NCBI RefSeq assembly: GCF_003054045.1
Contig: NZ_QBKH01000004.1
Coordinates: forward strand, 496,001-560,000
Origin: Sphingobacterium faecium
Lineage (GTDB): Bacteria; Bacteroidota; Bacteroidia; Sphingobacteriales; Sphingobacteriaceae
Reading direction: 5' to 3'
DNA: 64,000 nucleotides
A model generated the notes under the pieces. It was not told the DNA's origin. It did no database searches and saw only the letters and a program-made list of their open reading frames with translations. Made by a program: the position numbers and the translations under genes. Shown here one piece after another: positions 28,122-37,480 of this stretch (the first letter of the stretch is position 1; each line of letters opens with the position of its first letter).

Positions 28122-30575
28122 TTATTTTGATTTTGATAACAAATTTACAAATAATCTGTAAGCTCCGGGAACTCCAGCTGGCAATTGTCTGAAAAATGAC
28201 AATGATGTATATACAAATCTACCACTTCCATAGTTAGCAATCAAGAGTGATCCGTTATGAAGAGGTTCATTTTTATCTTGTACCTGAATCGGAGTTTGAT
28301 ACCGACTATCGATGTCTTCAGCAAAGTATAATCCTCTTTCTTGTATCCAATGGTCAAAATCTGATACCGTGATTTTATTTGGGTAATTGAAAATCGGGTT
28401 TTGTGCATCAAAATGGACCACCGCAAGTTCTTCCGTTACCCTACTATTACCGATACGGAATGGGTAAGGGCCAAATTGATTGGATAATAATTTATTACTT
28501 ACATTATATTGCTCCAACACAGTGCCCCCATTTTTGACATATTCGTTTAGTTTGGGGCTTATCTGGGCCATCGTTTTCAATACATTAAAAGCTCTGATGC
28601 CGACAATAATCGCATCGTACTGCTGTAAGTTTTGCTGTAAAATCTGGGATTCAGACAATATATCGACAGATATGCCAATTGCTTTGAGCGATTCTGGTAT
28701 CAAATCTCCCGCTCCGACCAGATAACCAACCTTTTTAATCGGCACTTGCAACTGCAGATTGCTGACCTTTACTGCCAGATCTGGAAACCAAGTAATCGTT
28801 GGGATATGATCATACTGGATTTCACGATCGATCTTAACCTTTTCATGCGTATCAAAACGAAAGGATAGGGTATCCAATCGTGTCTCTTTTGTTTGAGCTT
28901 GAATCGTGAATTCTTTGCTGATGTGTTGAAGATTGTCCGAAAATTCTAATGTAAACACCTCTGGTGTTATTTTCCAGTTCTTATTGATGACTGAAGAAAC
29001 TGTTTTCGTTATGTTTTTCGTGTTGCTTCCATTATCAAAAGTCAAGGTAAGCTTCTGTGGAGTGCTGTTTTGACTGAGTACTACAGTTTGGTTTGTCGAT
29101 GCGGTGACAGCAGGAGCAATCACAATTGGATCGTAGATTTCACCCCTCACAGGATCTGTAAATTTGTACTGTATAGGCTTTTTATAAGTTAGAGAGTTTC
29201 CATTGATAAGCAATTCATAGGTCACAGATGGATGATCTGGATTCTCTGGTTCTCCAGTTTTATTAAAGTCTGAAAATTGAAATCTACCGATTAGAGCTGG
29301 CTCGTTTAGCCAATAGGGCTGGGTAGTTGTCGTAGCGTTAAAAGAATCAGGAAAGCTCGTTAGTGAATTATTTTCCAGCCTTTGGTTGATAGCTTGTTCA
29401 TTTATTTTTTTCAGTTGTACATAAGCAATATCTGCTCTTACAATAAGTTGATTGTTGACCTTAATCTGATCACCAACAGCAAAGTGTGCTCGATCTGCTA
29501 AGCTTTCAATTCGTATTCCAGCACAAGCAAGTATCAAATCTTTGATTTCATTTGTTTTTTGCACTTTCCAATAGGGATCATCGATCGTCTGGATGAGATT
29601 GAATACTTCAAATAATTGAGGTAATGATCTTTCAGGAAAGTTGAGTTGGTAAGAAGCATTTATTTCTTTGATTTTACCACTTATGATTTTGCCTTTACCT
29701 ATTCTAGACCACGATTGATCGATTCCTTCGAAGATGTCTTTTTGAGCAGGTTTTCCAGCAATAAATTCAAAATATTCTGTTGATTTCCCAACTTGAGCAG
29801 CACTACCAAATCCTTGGCTTTTATGAGAAGATCGGCTTTCCGCAGCAATCTCACCATAAGATTTTCCGATTAATGGATTATATTGTCCAATTTCGACCTG
29901 TAGTTGATTTTCGTTTATCGTATTCTGGTTGCCGAAATTATAGGTATTCCAAAGTAATCGAGTTGCTTGCCATGGTTTTACTTGCTTGAGTTGCTCAGGG
30001 AAACGAGTTGGATCTGCAGCAGCTAAAAAGGCTTCATGTGCAAGGATTGCTGATGCTTGATGATGGCCGTGTCCGCCTCTTGCATCGGGAGGGAATCGCG
30101 TGATAATGATATCAGGTCTGAATTTTCGAATGATCCAGACGGCTTCTCTAAGGACCTGTTCTTTATCCCAAAAATTAAATGTTTCTTCCGAAGTTTTGGA
30201 AAATCCAAAATCAAATGCTGAGGTAAAGAATTGCTCACCTTGATCGATTCTTCTTGCTGCTAAGAGTTCTTGGGTTCTGATCAAACCGAGTTCTATCCCC
30301 TGTTCTGTACCAATTAAATTTTGACCGCCATCTCCTCTAGTTAGAGAAAGATAACCTGTTTTATAGTGTTTCTCTTGTGCCAGCCAAGAGATTAATTTTG
30401 TGTTTTCATCGTCAGGATGAGCTGCAAAATATAAGACAGAGCCTAGAACATCCAATCTTTCTAATTTTGATTTGATAGAAGCACTATTCCAACTAGTCGT
30501 TGCTTTTTGAGCATGAGCATGCTGGAATAGTCCTAAGAAAAGAAGAATGTGGGTAAATAGAATTGATTTTAGCAT
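28122..30575 (-). CDS. Large secreted PIG-L family deacetylase
   Basis: 817 aa with signal peptide (ILFTHILLFLGLFQHAHAQ). The N-terminal ~280 residues form a PIG-L/LmbE metal-dependent N-deacetylase domain: VLYFAAHPDDENTKLISWL (zinc His/Asp), LSLTRGDGGQNLIGTEQG, RTQELLAARRIDQGEQFF and FPPDARGGHGHHQASAIL (third ligand). The rest is beta-rich, with a C-terminal glutamine-amidotransferase-like fold (YDAIIVGIRAFNVLK). It likely deacetylates an N-acetyl sugar or glycoside in the periplasm, with the downstream symporter taking up a product. The substrate is unknown. Confidence 0.9.
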   Translation of the reverse strand: MLKSILFTHILLFLGLFQHAHAQKATTSWNSASIKSKLERLDVLGSVLYFAAHPDDENTKLISWLAQEKHYKTGYLSLTRGDGGQNLIGTEQGIELGLIRTQELLAARRIDQGEQFFTSAFDFGFSKTSEETFNFWDKEQVLREAVWIIRKFRPDIIITRFPPDARGGHGHHQASAILAHEAFLAAADPTRFPEQLKQVKPWQATRLLWNTYNFGNQNTINENQLQVEIGQYNPLIGKSYGEIAAESRSSHKSQGFGSAAQVGKSTEYFEFIAGKPAQKDIFEGIDQSWSRIGKGKIISGKIKEINASYQLNFPERSLPQLFEVFNLIQTIDDPYWKVQKTNEIKDLILACAGIRIESLADRAHFAVGDQIKVNNQLIVRADIAYVQLKKINEQAINQRLENNSLTSFPDSFNATTTTQPYWLNEPALIGRFQFSDFNKTGEPENPDHPSVTYELLINGNSLTYKKPIQYKFTDPVRGEIYDPIVIAPAVTASTNQTVVLSQNSTPQKLTLTFDNGSNTKNITKTVSSVINKNWKITPEVFTLEFSDNLQHISKEFTIQAQTKETRLDTLSFRFDTHEKVKIDREIQYDHIPTITWFPDLAVKVSNLQLQVPIKKVGYLVGAGDLIPESLKAIGISVDILSESQILQQNLQQYDAIIVGIRAFNVLKTMAQISPKLNEYVKNGGTVLEQYNVSNKLLSNQFGPYPFRIGNSRVTEELAVVHFDAQNPIFNYPNKITVSDFDHWIQERGLYFAEDIDSRYQTPIQVQDKNEPLHNGSLLIANYGSGRFVYTSLSFFRQLPAGVPGAYRLFVNLLSKSK

Positions 30576-30608
30576 AGTTTAAAGGTAATTATATTGTGGT
30601 TAAATAAA

Positions 30609-30640
30609 AAACGGAAATTCTGTGGGGAGAATTTCCGTTT
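30609..30640 (-). terminator. Terminator behind the DUF6952 gene
   Basis: A 13-bp perfect stem (AAACGGAAATTCT with 30628-30640), loop GTGGGG. On the minus strand it is followed by TTTTTTATTTA. It lies between the peroxiredoxin operon and the PIG-L operon; the rest of the 298-bp gap (30576-30873) shows nothing else clear. Confidence 0.85.
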
Positions 30641-30873
30641 CTAACAATTAAAATATTTTCTTAAAATCTACCCTTTAAAAGTTTGTTTTTTGAGGATAGT
30701 CAATTCTTTAAGTGGTAACCTTTATTACCGCTAAAGATAGTATAATCTTTATTGCAGTTTAGCATTAATTTAGAACAAGTTTTCCACAAAAATCAGCTTA
30801 TAAACATTTGTCTATTAAAAAGTAGCGCCTTAGTTGTTGAAAGATGTATTGCTAAATGCAATAAAACATTAAT

Positions 30874-31128
30874 TTATTTATCGATAGAACCTAGTACACG
30901 CTTCATAAACATGTTCATCGCGTCCTTTTTACTGTTTCCTTCTTTAATCAATTTATCCACTTCTACAGCACCATAAAGATTCGATATCAATTCGCCAATT
31001 ACATCTAGCTCTTCATCTTTTAAAGGAGCTTCAACTAAAGATTCCAACGTTTCGATTGTTTCTAAGACATAATCAACGTCGTTCTGTTCGATAAACTCGG
31101 TGATATGTTTAATTACTGGAAGCTTCAT
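30874..31128 (-). CDS. DUF6952 family small protein
   Basis: 84 aa, mostly helical and acidic (MKLPVIKHITEFIEQNDVDY, ETIETLESL, ELISNLYGAVEVDKLIKEG, KKDAMNMFMKRVLG). I recognise it as the small Bacteroidota protein usually found with thioredoxin and peroxiredoxin. It starts 20 bp inside the end of the thioredoxin gene, so it is translationally coupled. Probably connected to peroxide defence; mechanism unknown. Confidence 0.8.
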   Translation of the reverse strand: MKLPVIKHITEFIEQNDVDYVLETIETLESLVEAPLKDEELDVIGELISNLYGAVEVDKLIKEGNSKKDAMNMFMKRVLGSIDK

Positions 31129-31423
31129 TGAATAAGTCGATTAAGGCGTCAAATTTATTTGTTTGCACTTGATTTACTAATTTACCGTTTTTAAAAGCTG
31201 CAAAAGTTGGCAAATTACTGACATTTGCTAGCTTTCTAGATTCAGGAAATTTTTCAGCATCAGCGATAACAAAAGTTACATTTTCATTTTCTGTTGCCAA
31301 TTTTTTGAATTTTGGTTTCATAATTTTGCAGTTACCACACCAAGTTGCTGCATATTGAACCATTACAATATCATTATTGTCTACAATTTCTTGTAAATTA
31401 TCGTTTTCTAATTCTTGTACCAT
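31109..31423 (-). CDS. Thioredoxin family protein
   Basis: 104 aa, one thioredoxin domain without a signal peptide, so cytoplasmic. The active site is YAATWCGNCKIMKP (CGNC rather than the classic CGPC); the cis-Pro is in VSNLPTFAAFKNGKL. It lies between the peroxiredoxin gene and the DUF6952 gene, so it likely reduces that peroxiredoxin. Confidence 0.92.
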   Translation of the reverse strand: MVQELENDNLQEIVDNNDIVMVQYAATWCGNCKIMKPKFKKLATENENVTFVIADAEKFPESRKLANVSNLPTFAAFKNGKLVNQVQTNKFDALIDLFNEASSN

Positions 31424-31459
31424 GATTTTGTTGTTTATTTATTGAGAAAGATGAATAAA

Positions 31460-31513
31460 CAAAGGGGAAATGGGATTATCCCCTTTGTCAAAAGACTGAA
31501 TGTCGTCTTTTTT
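31460..31513 (-). terminator. Two small hairpins between peroxiredoxin and thioredoxin genes
   Basis: CAAAGGGG (31460-31467) pairs with 31480-31487, and AAAAGAC/GTCTTTT flank 31490-31513. They sit just after the peroxiredoxin stop and may act as a partial terminator that makes peroxiredoxin message more abundant than the two downstream genes. Confidence 0.5.
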
Positions 31514-31518
31514 ATGGT

Positions 31519-32151
31519 TTAGTTACCAGCTAAATAGCTAGCTACACCGTCACGAGTCGCATGCATAGCTTCTTTTCCTTCTTCCCAGTTTGCAGGACAT
31601 ACTTCACCGAAATTTTGAACGTGTGCATAAGCATCGATCAAACGTAAATATTCTTTCACGTTACGACCTAATGGCATATCGTTTACAGATTCGTGGAATA
31701 CGCGACCTGTTTCATCGATTAAGTAAGTCGCTCTGTAAGAAACTGCAGAACCTTCTACCAATGTACCGTACTCAGGGTGCTCTACTTCTTTAATATCTAA
31801 AATACCTAATACTGAAGATAAATTGCGTGTAGTATCTGCTAAAATTGGGTATGTTACACCTTCGATACCACCGTTATCTTTAGCTGTATTTAACCAAGCG
31901 AAGTGAACTTCATTTGTGTCACAAGATGCACCGATAACGATTGTATTACGTTTTTCAAATTCTGGTAAAGCTTCTTGGAAAGCATGTAATTCTGTTGGGC
32001 AAACAAAAGTGAAATCTTTTGGGTACCAAAACAATACTACTTTTTTACCTTCTTGAACTGCTTTTTCGAAAACGTTAATTTGTAAATTATCGCCTAAATA
32101 ATCGATTGCATCTACAGTGATGCTTGGAAAACTTTTACCTGTGAAACTCAT
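31519..32151 (-). CDS. Peroxiredoxin (2-Cys, AhpC/Prx1 type)
   Basis: 210 aa. The peroxidatic Cys is in FWYPKDFTFVCPTELHAFQ, the resolving Cys near the C-terminus in FGEVCPANWEEGKEAM. The Thr and Arg of the active site (RATYLIDETGRVFHE) are present. It reduces H2O2 and organic peroxides in the cytoplasm. First gene of an operon with thioredoxin and DUF6952, preceded by a good -7 box at 32178-32185. Confidence 0.95.
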   Translation of the reverse strand: MSFTGKSFPSITVDAIDYLGDNLQINVFEKAVQEGKKVVLFWYPKDFTFVCPTELHAFQEALPEFEKRNTIVIGASCDTNEVHFAWLNTAKDNGGIEGVTYPILADTTRNLSSVLGILDIKEVEHPEYGTLVEGSAVSYRATYLIDETGRVFHESVNDMPLGRNVKEYLRLIDAYAHVQNFGEVCPANWEEGKEAMHATRDGVASYLAGN

Positions 32152-32177
32152 AATATATCTTTCTTTTTTTGTTGCTA

Positions 32178-32185
32178 CAAAGATA
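32178..32185 (-). promoter_or_regulatory. -7 promoter box for the peroxiredoxin operon
   Basis: On the minus strand this reads TATCTTTG, matching TAnnTTTG, 26 bp before the peroxiredoxin ATG. The -33 region is weak. No OxyR-type site was recognised. Confidence 0.55.
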
Positions 32186-32294
32186 CCTCAAAATTGGTTA
32201 ATAAAGAATCGATTTTATCAATGAGCTATCGTTAAAATCTATTTTTACATTGAGGGTACAATCAATTTTGTCGATATATTTTTTATAAATAAAT

Positions 32295-32325
32295 TTTGCA
32301 TATATCAGACAAAATTCTACCTTTG
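32295..32325 (+). promoter_or_regulatory. Promoter of the tRNA-Tyr/tRNA-Arg unit
   Basis: TTTG (32295-32298), a 19-bp spacer, then TACCTTTG (32318-32325). This is an ideal Bacteroidota housekeeping promoter, with the first tRNA starting 65 bp downstream of the -7 box. Confidence 0.8.
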
Positions 32326-32390
32326 TAGCGTTCCATAAGGAAATTGAGATTCAATAAATCTTAATACTTTATAAGTCAACAAATTATACT

Positions 32391-32471
32391 GGGGGGGTTC
32401 CAGAGCGGTCAAATGGGACGGACTGTAAATCCGTTACTTCGGTTTCGAAGGTTCGAATCCTTCTCCCCCCA
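32391..32471 (+). tRNA. tRNA-Tyr (anticodon GTA)
   Basis: A cloverleaf with acceptor GGGGGGG pairing with TCCCCCC, T-arm GAAGG-TTCGAAT-CCTTC, anticodon GTA at 32425-32427 and the extra-long variable arm expected for bacterial tRNA-Tyr. Discriminator base A at 32471. Confidence 0.95.
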
Positions 32472-32563
32472 CAGTATTTTTTCTCTCCTCTATTTTCATC
32501 AATATTTTAACGAATAAGTTTGGGATTAAGCAATATATTTGAAATATTTGCATAAGATTTGTC

Positions 32564-32635
32564 GGCCCTGTAGTTCAACGGATAGAATAGATGTTTCCTA
32601 AACATTAGATAGCAGTTCGATTCTGCTTGGGGCTA
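32564..32635 (+). tRNA. tRNA-Arg (anticodon CCT)
   Basis: 72 nt. Acceptor GGCCCTG pairs (with wobbles) with TGGGGCT; the T-arm is AGCAG-TTCGATT-CTGCT; anticodon CCT at 32597-32599 lies in a 7-nt loop closed by ATGTT/AACAT. It probably shares the tRNA-Tyr transcript and is followed directly by a strong hairpin. Confidence 0.93.
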
Positions 32636-32640
32636 CAAAA

Positions 32641-32679
32641 TAATACATGCGAGATCATGAAGTGATCTCGCATGTATTA
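32641..32679. terminator. 17-bp terminator hairpin between tRNA-Arg and the MFS gene
   Basis: TAATACATGCGAGATCA (32641-32657) pairs perfectly with 32663-32679, loop TGAAG. It can stop transcripts from both directions. Confidence 0.88.
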
Positions 32680-32712
32680 TTTATACTCAGATACTATCTC
32701 GTCAATATCCTG

Positions 32713-33891
32713 TTAACCTTCCCTAAATACTTTTAGCTTACTTGCCATAACAAACATCATGATGCCGAAGAAAGAAAATACGCCATAAGAATAGCGTAAA
32801 CTTGTCAGCTCTGCAATATATCCAATCAGAGGCGGCCCCATTAGAAAGCCCAAAAAGCTGATGCTCGATACCATCGCTAACGCTACTCCCGAAGGGACAT
32901 TTTTGTTTTGTCCAGCGACACTATATACCGTTGGTACATTACAAGCAACACCTATACCGACCATCATAAAGGCTAGTGTACAGACATAGAAGTCCGGGAA
33001 AAGCACCGAGATCATCATGCCCGAAAACATCAGAATACCACTAATTTGTAAAGTCCGTTTTCGTCCCAGCCGACTGATAACAGCGTCGCCAATAAATCGA
33101 CCTAATGCCATCATCACCATAAAGGAAGCATAACCCACGATAATAAACTGTTCGGGAGCATGAACGATCTCCTTAAAATAGACACCACTCCAGTCAAACA
33201 TCGCACCCTCTGTTGCCATGCTAAAAAATCCAATGATGCCCAATTGTACTAAGCTACTTTCTGGTTTCGAGAAAAAAGAGGTCTTTTTAGTTTGAGCCGC
33301 TTTTCCAGGAACCAGGTACCGATAGTTGATCGTCGTATTGATGACTATTAATATAAAAATAATCATAAAATGAGGGATGGTATCGACAGCAATGTTCATG
33401 GTGAGTAAGCCAATGAGTGCCCCTGTAAATCCAGCAATGCTCCATGCGCCGTGAAAAGATGACATGATTGATTTTTTAAAAATTTTTTCAGCAGCTACAC
33501 CTTGTGTGTTGACCGCGATATTGCACATATTGCCAATCACACCAAATAAAAATAAAACAGCTCCTAATTCCCATGCATTTCGGGCAAATCCTACCAAACA
33601 AAGTACTAAAGCATAGATAATGGCTACAATACGTAATACCTTGGCACTGCCATATGTGGTCACTAGTTTTCCTGATAATGCCATCGTCACCAATTGTCCC
33701 ACCGGTAGCATCAATAAAATGGTCCCCAATTGTCCTTCAGTAAGATCTAAACGCTCTTTGATAATGGGAATACGACTTGCCCAAGAGGCAAAGGCTAGAC
33801 CTTGGCAAAAATAAAATAGAGATACGGCAATCCGAATGCGATTGCGTTTTTGATAAAGCTCTTCTTCAGAGTAGGTTAGGGTTGAGTCCAT
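32713..33891 (-). CDS. MFS transporter, YbjJ-like
   Basis: 392 aa with about 12 hydrophobic segments. FYFCQGLAFASWASRIPIIKERLDLTEGQLGTILL near the N-terminus, the loop SGKLVTTYGSAKVLR, and DAVISRLGRKRTLQISG in the second half fit the major facilitator fold; the opening residues resemble the YbjJ group. Substrate unknown. No partner gene; transcribed alone. Confidence 0.88.
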   Translation of the reverse strand: MDSTLTYSEEELYQKRNRIRIAVSLFYFCQGLAFASWASRIPIIKERLDLTEGQLGTILLMLPVGQLVTMALSGKLVTTYGSAKVLRIVAIIYALVLCLVGFARNAWELGAVLFLFGVIGNMCNIAVNTQGVAAEKIFKKSIMSSFHGAWSIAGFTGALIGLLTMNIAVDTIPHFMIIFILIVINTTINYRYLVPGKAAQTKKTSFFSKPESSLVQLGIIGFFSMATEGAMFDWSGVYFKEIVHAPEQFIIVGYASFMVMMALGRFIGDAVISRLGRKRTLQISGILMFSGMMISVLFPDFYVCTLAFMMVGIGVACNVPTVYSVAGQNKNVPSGVALAMVSSISFLGFLMGPPLIGYIAELTSLRYSYGVFSFFGIMMFVMASKLKVFREG

Positions 33892-34145
33892 TGTTGAGAT
33901 TATGATTGACCAAAGTTACATGTAAGAAATTAAAATTCAGGTTTCTTTTCTTATTTCAAAATTAAACCCGGTTTAATTTACAGCAAGTGGTACCGACGAT
34001 CAGTTTTTGATACAACACGATGTTTTTAAAACAGTTTTAGAAAAGGGTGTCATTTCTTAATCAGTCGATTGATTGTTTATTGTTTTTTAACAAGTTCTTA
34101 AGTAACTTTATACAGTCATATCATCCATTAACCACCTATAAAAGT

Positions 34146-37100
34146 ATGATTAGAAAATTATTGTTGGGTACTTGTCTTACCCTTTGTGGAACTGCGCTTA
34201 CGTTTGCACAGCAACAACCCACTTTTTTGTCGCATCCGACTTTAAGTCCCGATGGAAAAATCCTTGTTTTTAGTTTTGAAGGCGATCTATGGAAAGTTGA
34301 AAGCGAGGGCGGAGTTGCTGTCAGGCTAACCGGCATGGAAGGTAACGAAATTAATCCGAGGATATCACCTGATGGAAAACAGCTTGCTTTTTCTGGGAAT
34401 CAGAATGGAAATATGGATGTTTATGTCATGCCCTTAGCAGGTGGTGATATCCGTCAACTCACCTATCATGAAGGGGCAGATGAAATAGACAGTTGGAGTT
34501 GGGACAGCAAAACGCTCTATTTTACTTCTAGCCGTTATAATCGAATGAGTAGTTATCAAGTTGCGGCAACAGGCGGTACGGCAAAACGCTTATTTCCACA
34601 TTATTTCAATTATATCAGCCAAGTGGTGGAGACTCCATCAGGTGAATTGTTGTTCAATGACAGTTGGGAGGGCTACAGTTCTGCAAATCGGAAGCGATAT
34701 AAAGGAGCCTTCAATCCGGATATAAAATCATATAACCCCAAGACAAAAGCATTTAAGCAATATACCGATTATAACGGTAAGGACTTTTGGCCTACTGTAG
34801 ATCAGCATGGAAAGATCTATTTTGTTTCCGATCAAGGAAATGCAGAATATAACCTTTACCAGCTCATCAATGATAAGCCAACAGCATTGACCTCATTTAA
34901 AGAGTCTATTAAAAGGCCTGCTGTGGCTGCCAATGGAAAAACGATTGTCTTTGAAAAAGGTTATCAGCTGTTTCTCTATGATGTGGCATCTAAGAAAGTG
35001 ATGCAACCCAATATTGCATTAAGTAGAAATCAGCTGTTGGGAAAAAGCAAAGAATTTAATGTCAATGGCAATATCAGCTATTTTGATGTTGCGATGGATG
35101 GAAAGAAAATGGCTTTTGTGTCTAGAGGTGAACTTTTTGTTTCGGACAGCGAAGGGAAGTTTATCCGTCAGATGCCGAGTCAAGGACAGCGCATTATGGA
35201 AGTAAAGTGGTTGAAAGATAATAAAACCTTACTTTATAGTCAGACCTATCAAGGATATCTGAACTGGTATACGCGTAGTGCGGATGGTACGGGTGAAGTC
35301 AAACAATTGACCCAAGATCTTCGAAACAATAGAGAGATTACATTTAATGCGGACAAATCGCAAGCAGTCTACTTAAGCGGAAGGGACGAGGTTAGGGTAT
35401 TGGACTTAACGAGTCTGAAAAGTAAAATAGTTGTTAAGGATGAGCTGTGGGCTTTCCAAAATTCATCTCCATCCTTCTCTCCAGATGGGAAATATGTTTT
35501 ATTTACGGCTATACGCAATTTTGAACAAGATATATTTGTTCATCAGCTCGCGTCAGACCAGACAATCAATTTGACCAATACAGGTGTGTCAGAAACCTCT
35601 CCTTATTGGTCTCCAGACGGAAAATATATCTATTTTGCGAGTAACCGTACAAAACCAGCTTTCCCTACAGGAATGCAAAATTCGAGTATTTTCCGCATGG
35701 CACTGGAAAATTTTGATGAACCATATCGAAATAATAAATTCAACGAACTATTTAGTCCGCCGGTAAAAAAGGATACCATTGCGGACAAAAAGACTGATGA
35801 TCGATCAAAGAGTAAGGATAAAAAAGAAGAAAAAGCCATAGATACTCATACAGCAAGTGATAAAAAAGTCCTGGTGACCATTGATTTAAATGGTTTAAGA
35901 GAACGTATCGAACAAGTGAACCCAGCTTTCGGAACACAGTCCGATCCGATCACCGTTCAAAAAGGGGAAAAGAATTATGTTTTCTTCTCATCCAACCACG
36001 AAGGTAAATACAGTTTGTACAGAACGATTTATGAACCATTTGAAACGACCAAAACAGAGAAGGTGATCGAAAGTGGGATCAGTCAATTTACAGAAGCTAA
36101 TGGTAAATATTTTATCCTCAATAAAGGCACTATACAAAAATATAACCTCGAGCAAAATAAACTTGATGCCCTAAATATCAATTTCAAATTTAACCGTGAT
36201 CTAGAAAATGAGTTTAAACAAATGTTCTATGAGACTTGGGCTGGATTGGAGGAAAACTTCTATGATAGCACTTTTCACGGTATCGATTGGGAAGTGATGA
36301 AAAAGAAGTATGAACCTTATCTGACAGGGGTTAATAACCGCAGCGATCTACGAATTTTACTCAATGATATGTTGGGTGAGTTAAATTCCTCACATCTTGG
36401 CTTTAGTTCAATGGGAGCAGAAGAACGCAAGCCATTTGGATTTGTGACCAATGAAATAGGCGTTCTGTTTAATCAGGAAAACCCTTATCAAGTCGAGCAT
36501 ATAGTCGATCATAGTCCGGCTTCACGAAAAGGTGTAGATCTAAAAGAAGGGGATGAAATAATCGCAGTCAATGGCAATAAGGTCGATCCAAAGATCGATC
36601 GTGATGTCTATTTTACATGGCCATCACTGGTTGAGGAAGTGCAATTAACCATTAAGCGTGCAGGAAAAGAGATCATGGTCAATATCCGTCCTTTGACAAG
36701 TACAGCATTTAAAGATCTTATCTATGATGAGTGGATAAAAAGCAATCGTGGTAAAGTGGATGCATGGAGTAAAAATAGGATCGCTTATTCGCATATGAAA
36801 AATATGGGCGGACCGGAATTACAACGTTTTTTAATTGATATGGCGGAACAAGAAAATAATAAAGAAGGTATTATTTTAGATTTGCGTTACAATACCGGAG
36901 GCAATGTACATGATGAAGTCTTGCGTTTTCTATCGCAAAGACCTTACCTGCAATGGCAATATCGAGGAGGTAAAATGGCTCCACAAAGTAACTTTGCGCC
37001 AGCGTCAAAACCCATTGTACTGTTGATCAACGAGCAGTCTTTGAGTGATGCAGAGATGACAGCAGCTGGATTTAAAGAATTAAAGTTGGGTAAGATCATC

Positions 37101-37328
37101 GGAAATGAAACGTATCGCTGGATCATCTTTACTTCAGCAAAGGGATTGGTAGACGGATCTAATTATCGCTTACCTGCTTGGGGCTGTTATACTTTAGATG
37201 GCAAAGATCTGGAGTATACCGGTGTAGCGCCAGATATTTTTGTACATAATACCATCTCTGATCGATCTAATGATCAAGATCCGCAGTTAGAAAGAGCTGT
37301 GCAAGAAATATTGAAAGATTTAAAATAA
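34146..37328 (+). CDS. Tricorn-like secreted S41 peptidase (copy 2)
   Basis: About 1060 aa from ATG 34146, which starts a signal peptide (MIRKLLLGTCLTLCGTALTFAQ); the open frame extends upstream to a GTG but without such a signal. The N-terminal half has PD40/WD40-like motifs (HPTLSPDGKILVFSFEGDLW, RISPDGKQLAFSG, PSFSPDGKYVLFTA, PYWSPDGKYIYFAS), then a Lys/Asp-rich linker, C1, PDZ (GVDLKEGDEIIAVNGNKVD) and S41 core (GIILDLRYNTGGNVHDEVLRF, LLINEQSLSDAEMTAAGF). Serine in EQSLSDAE is the likely nucleophile. Same architecture as the 9428 gene but clearly diverged. Confidence 0.93.
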   Translation: MIRKLLLGTCLTLCGTALTFAQQQPTFLSHPTLSPDGKILVFSFEGDLWKVESEGGVAVRLTGMEGNEINPRISPDGKQLAFSGNQNGNMDVYVMPLAGGDIRQLTYHEGADEIDSWSWDSKTLYFTSSRYNRMSSYQVAATGGTAKRLFPHYFNYISQVVETPSGELLFNDSWEGYSSANRKRYKGAFNPDIKSYNPKTKAFKQYTDYNGKDFWPTVDQHGKIYFVSDQGNAEYNLYQLINDKPTALTSFKESIKRPAVAANGKTIVFEKGYQLFLYDVASKKVMQPNIALSRNQLLGKSKEFNVNGNISYFDVAMDGKKMAFVSRGELFVSDSEGKFIRQMPSQGQRIMEVKWLKDNKTLLYSQTYQGYLNWYTRSADGTGEVKQLTQDLRNNREITFNADKSQAVYLSGRDEVRVLDLTSLKSKIVVKDELWAFQNSSPSFSPDGKYVLFTAIRNFEQDIFVHQLASDQTINLTNTGVSETSPYWSPDGKYIYFASNRTKPAFPTGMQNSSIFRMALENFDEPYRNNKFNELFSPPVKKDTIADKKTDDRSKSKDKKEEKAIDTHTASDKKVLVTIDLNGLRERIEQVNPAFGTQSDPITVQKGEKNYVFFSSNHEGKYSLYRTIYEPFETTKTEKVIESGISQFTEANGKYFILNKGTIQKYNLEQNKLDALNINFKFNRDLENEFKQMFYETWAGLEENFYDSTFHGIDWEVMKKKYEPYLTGVNNRSDLRILLNDMLGELNSSHLGFSSMGAEERKPFGFVTNEIGVLFNQENPYQVEHIVDHSPASRKGVDLKEGDEIIAVNGNKVDPKIDRDVYFTWPSLVEEVQLTIKRAGKEIMVNIRPLTSTAFKDLIYDEWIKSNRGKVDAWSKNRIAYSHMKNMGGPELQRFLIDMAEQENNKEGIILDLRYNTGGNVHDEVLRFLSQRPYLQWQYRGGKMAPQSNFAPASKPIVLLINEQSLSDAEMTAAGFKELKLGKIIGNETYRWIIFTSAKGLVDGSNYRLPAWGCYTLDGKDLEYTGVAPDIFVHNTISDRSNDQDPQLERAVQEILKDLK

Positions 37329-37335
37329 GAATAAC

Positions 37336-37383
37336 AAACGAAAAAGACCAGATTTCATATCCATAATCTGGTCTTTTTCGTTT
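37336..37383. terminator. Bidirectional terminator between tricorn-like gene 2 and lutC
   Basis: A 19-bp stem (37336-37354 with 37365-37383) containing AAAAAGACCAGATT, followed by T-rich sequence in both senses. Confidence 0.92.
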
Positions 37384-37480
37384 TATGATCCTACCAAGAA
37401 GGTGGTGAGTTTATCCAATCGTAACCTTTCATGATTCAAGCTGGTGATAACAGGAATAATCAAAAAGGATAAAATAATGA

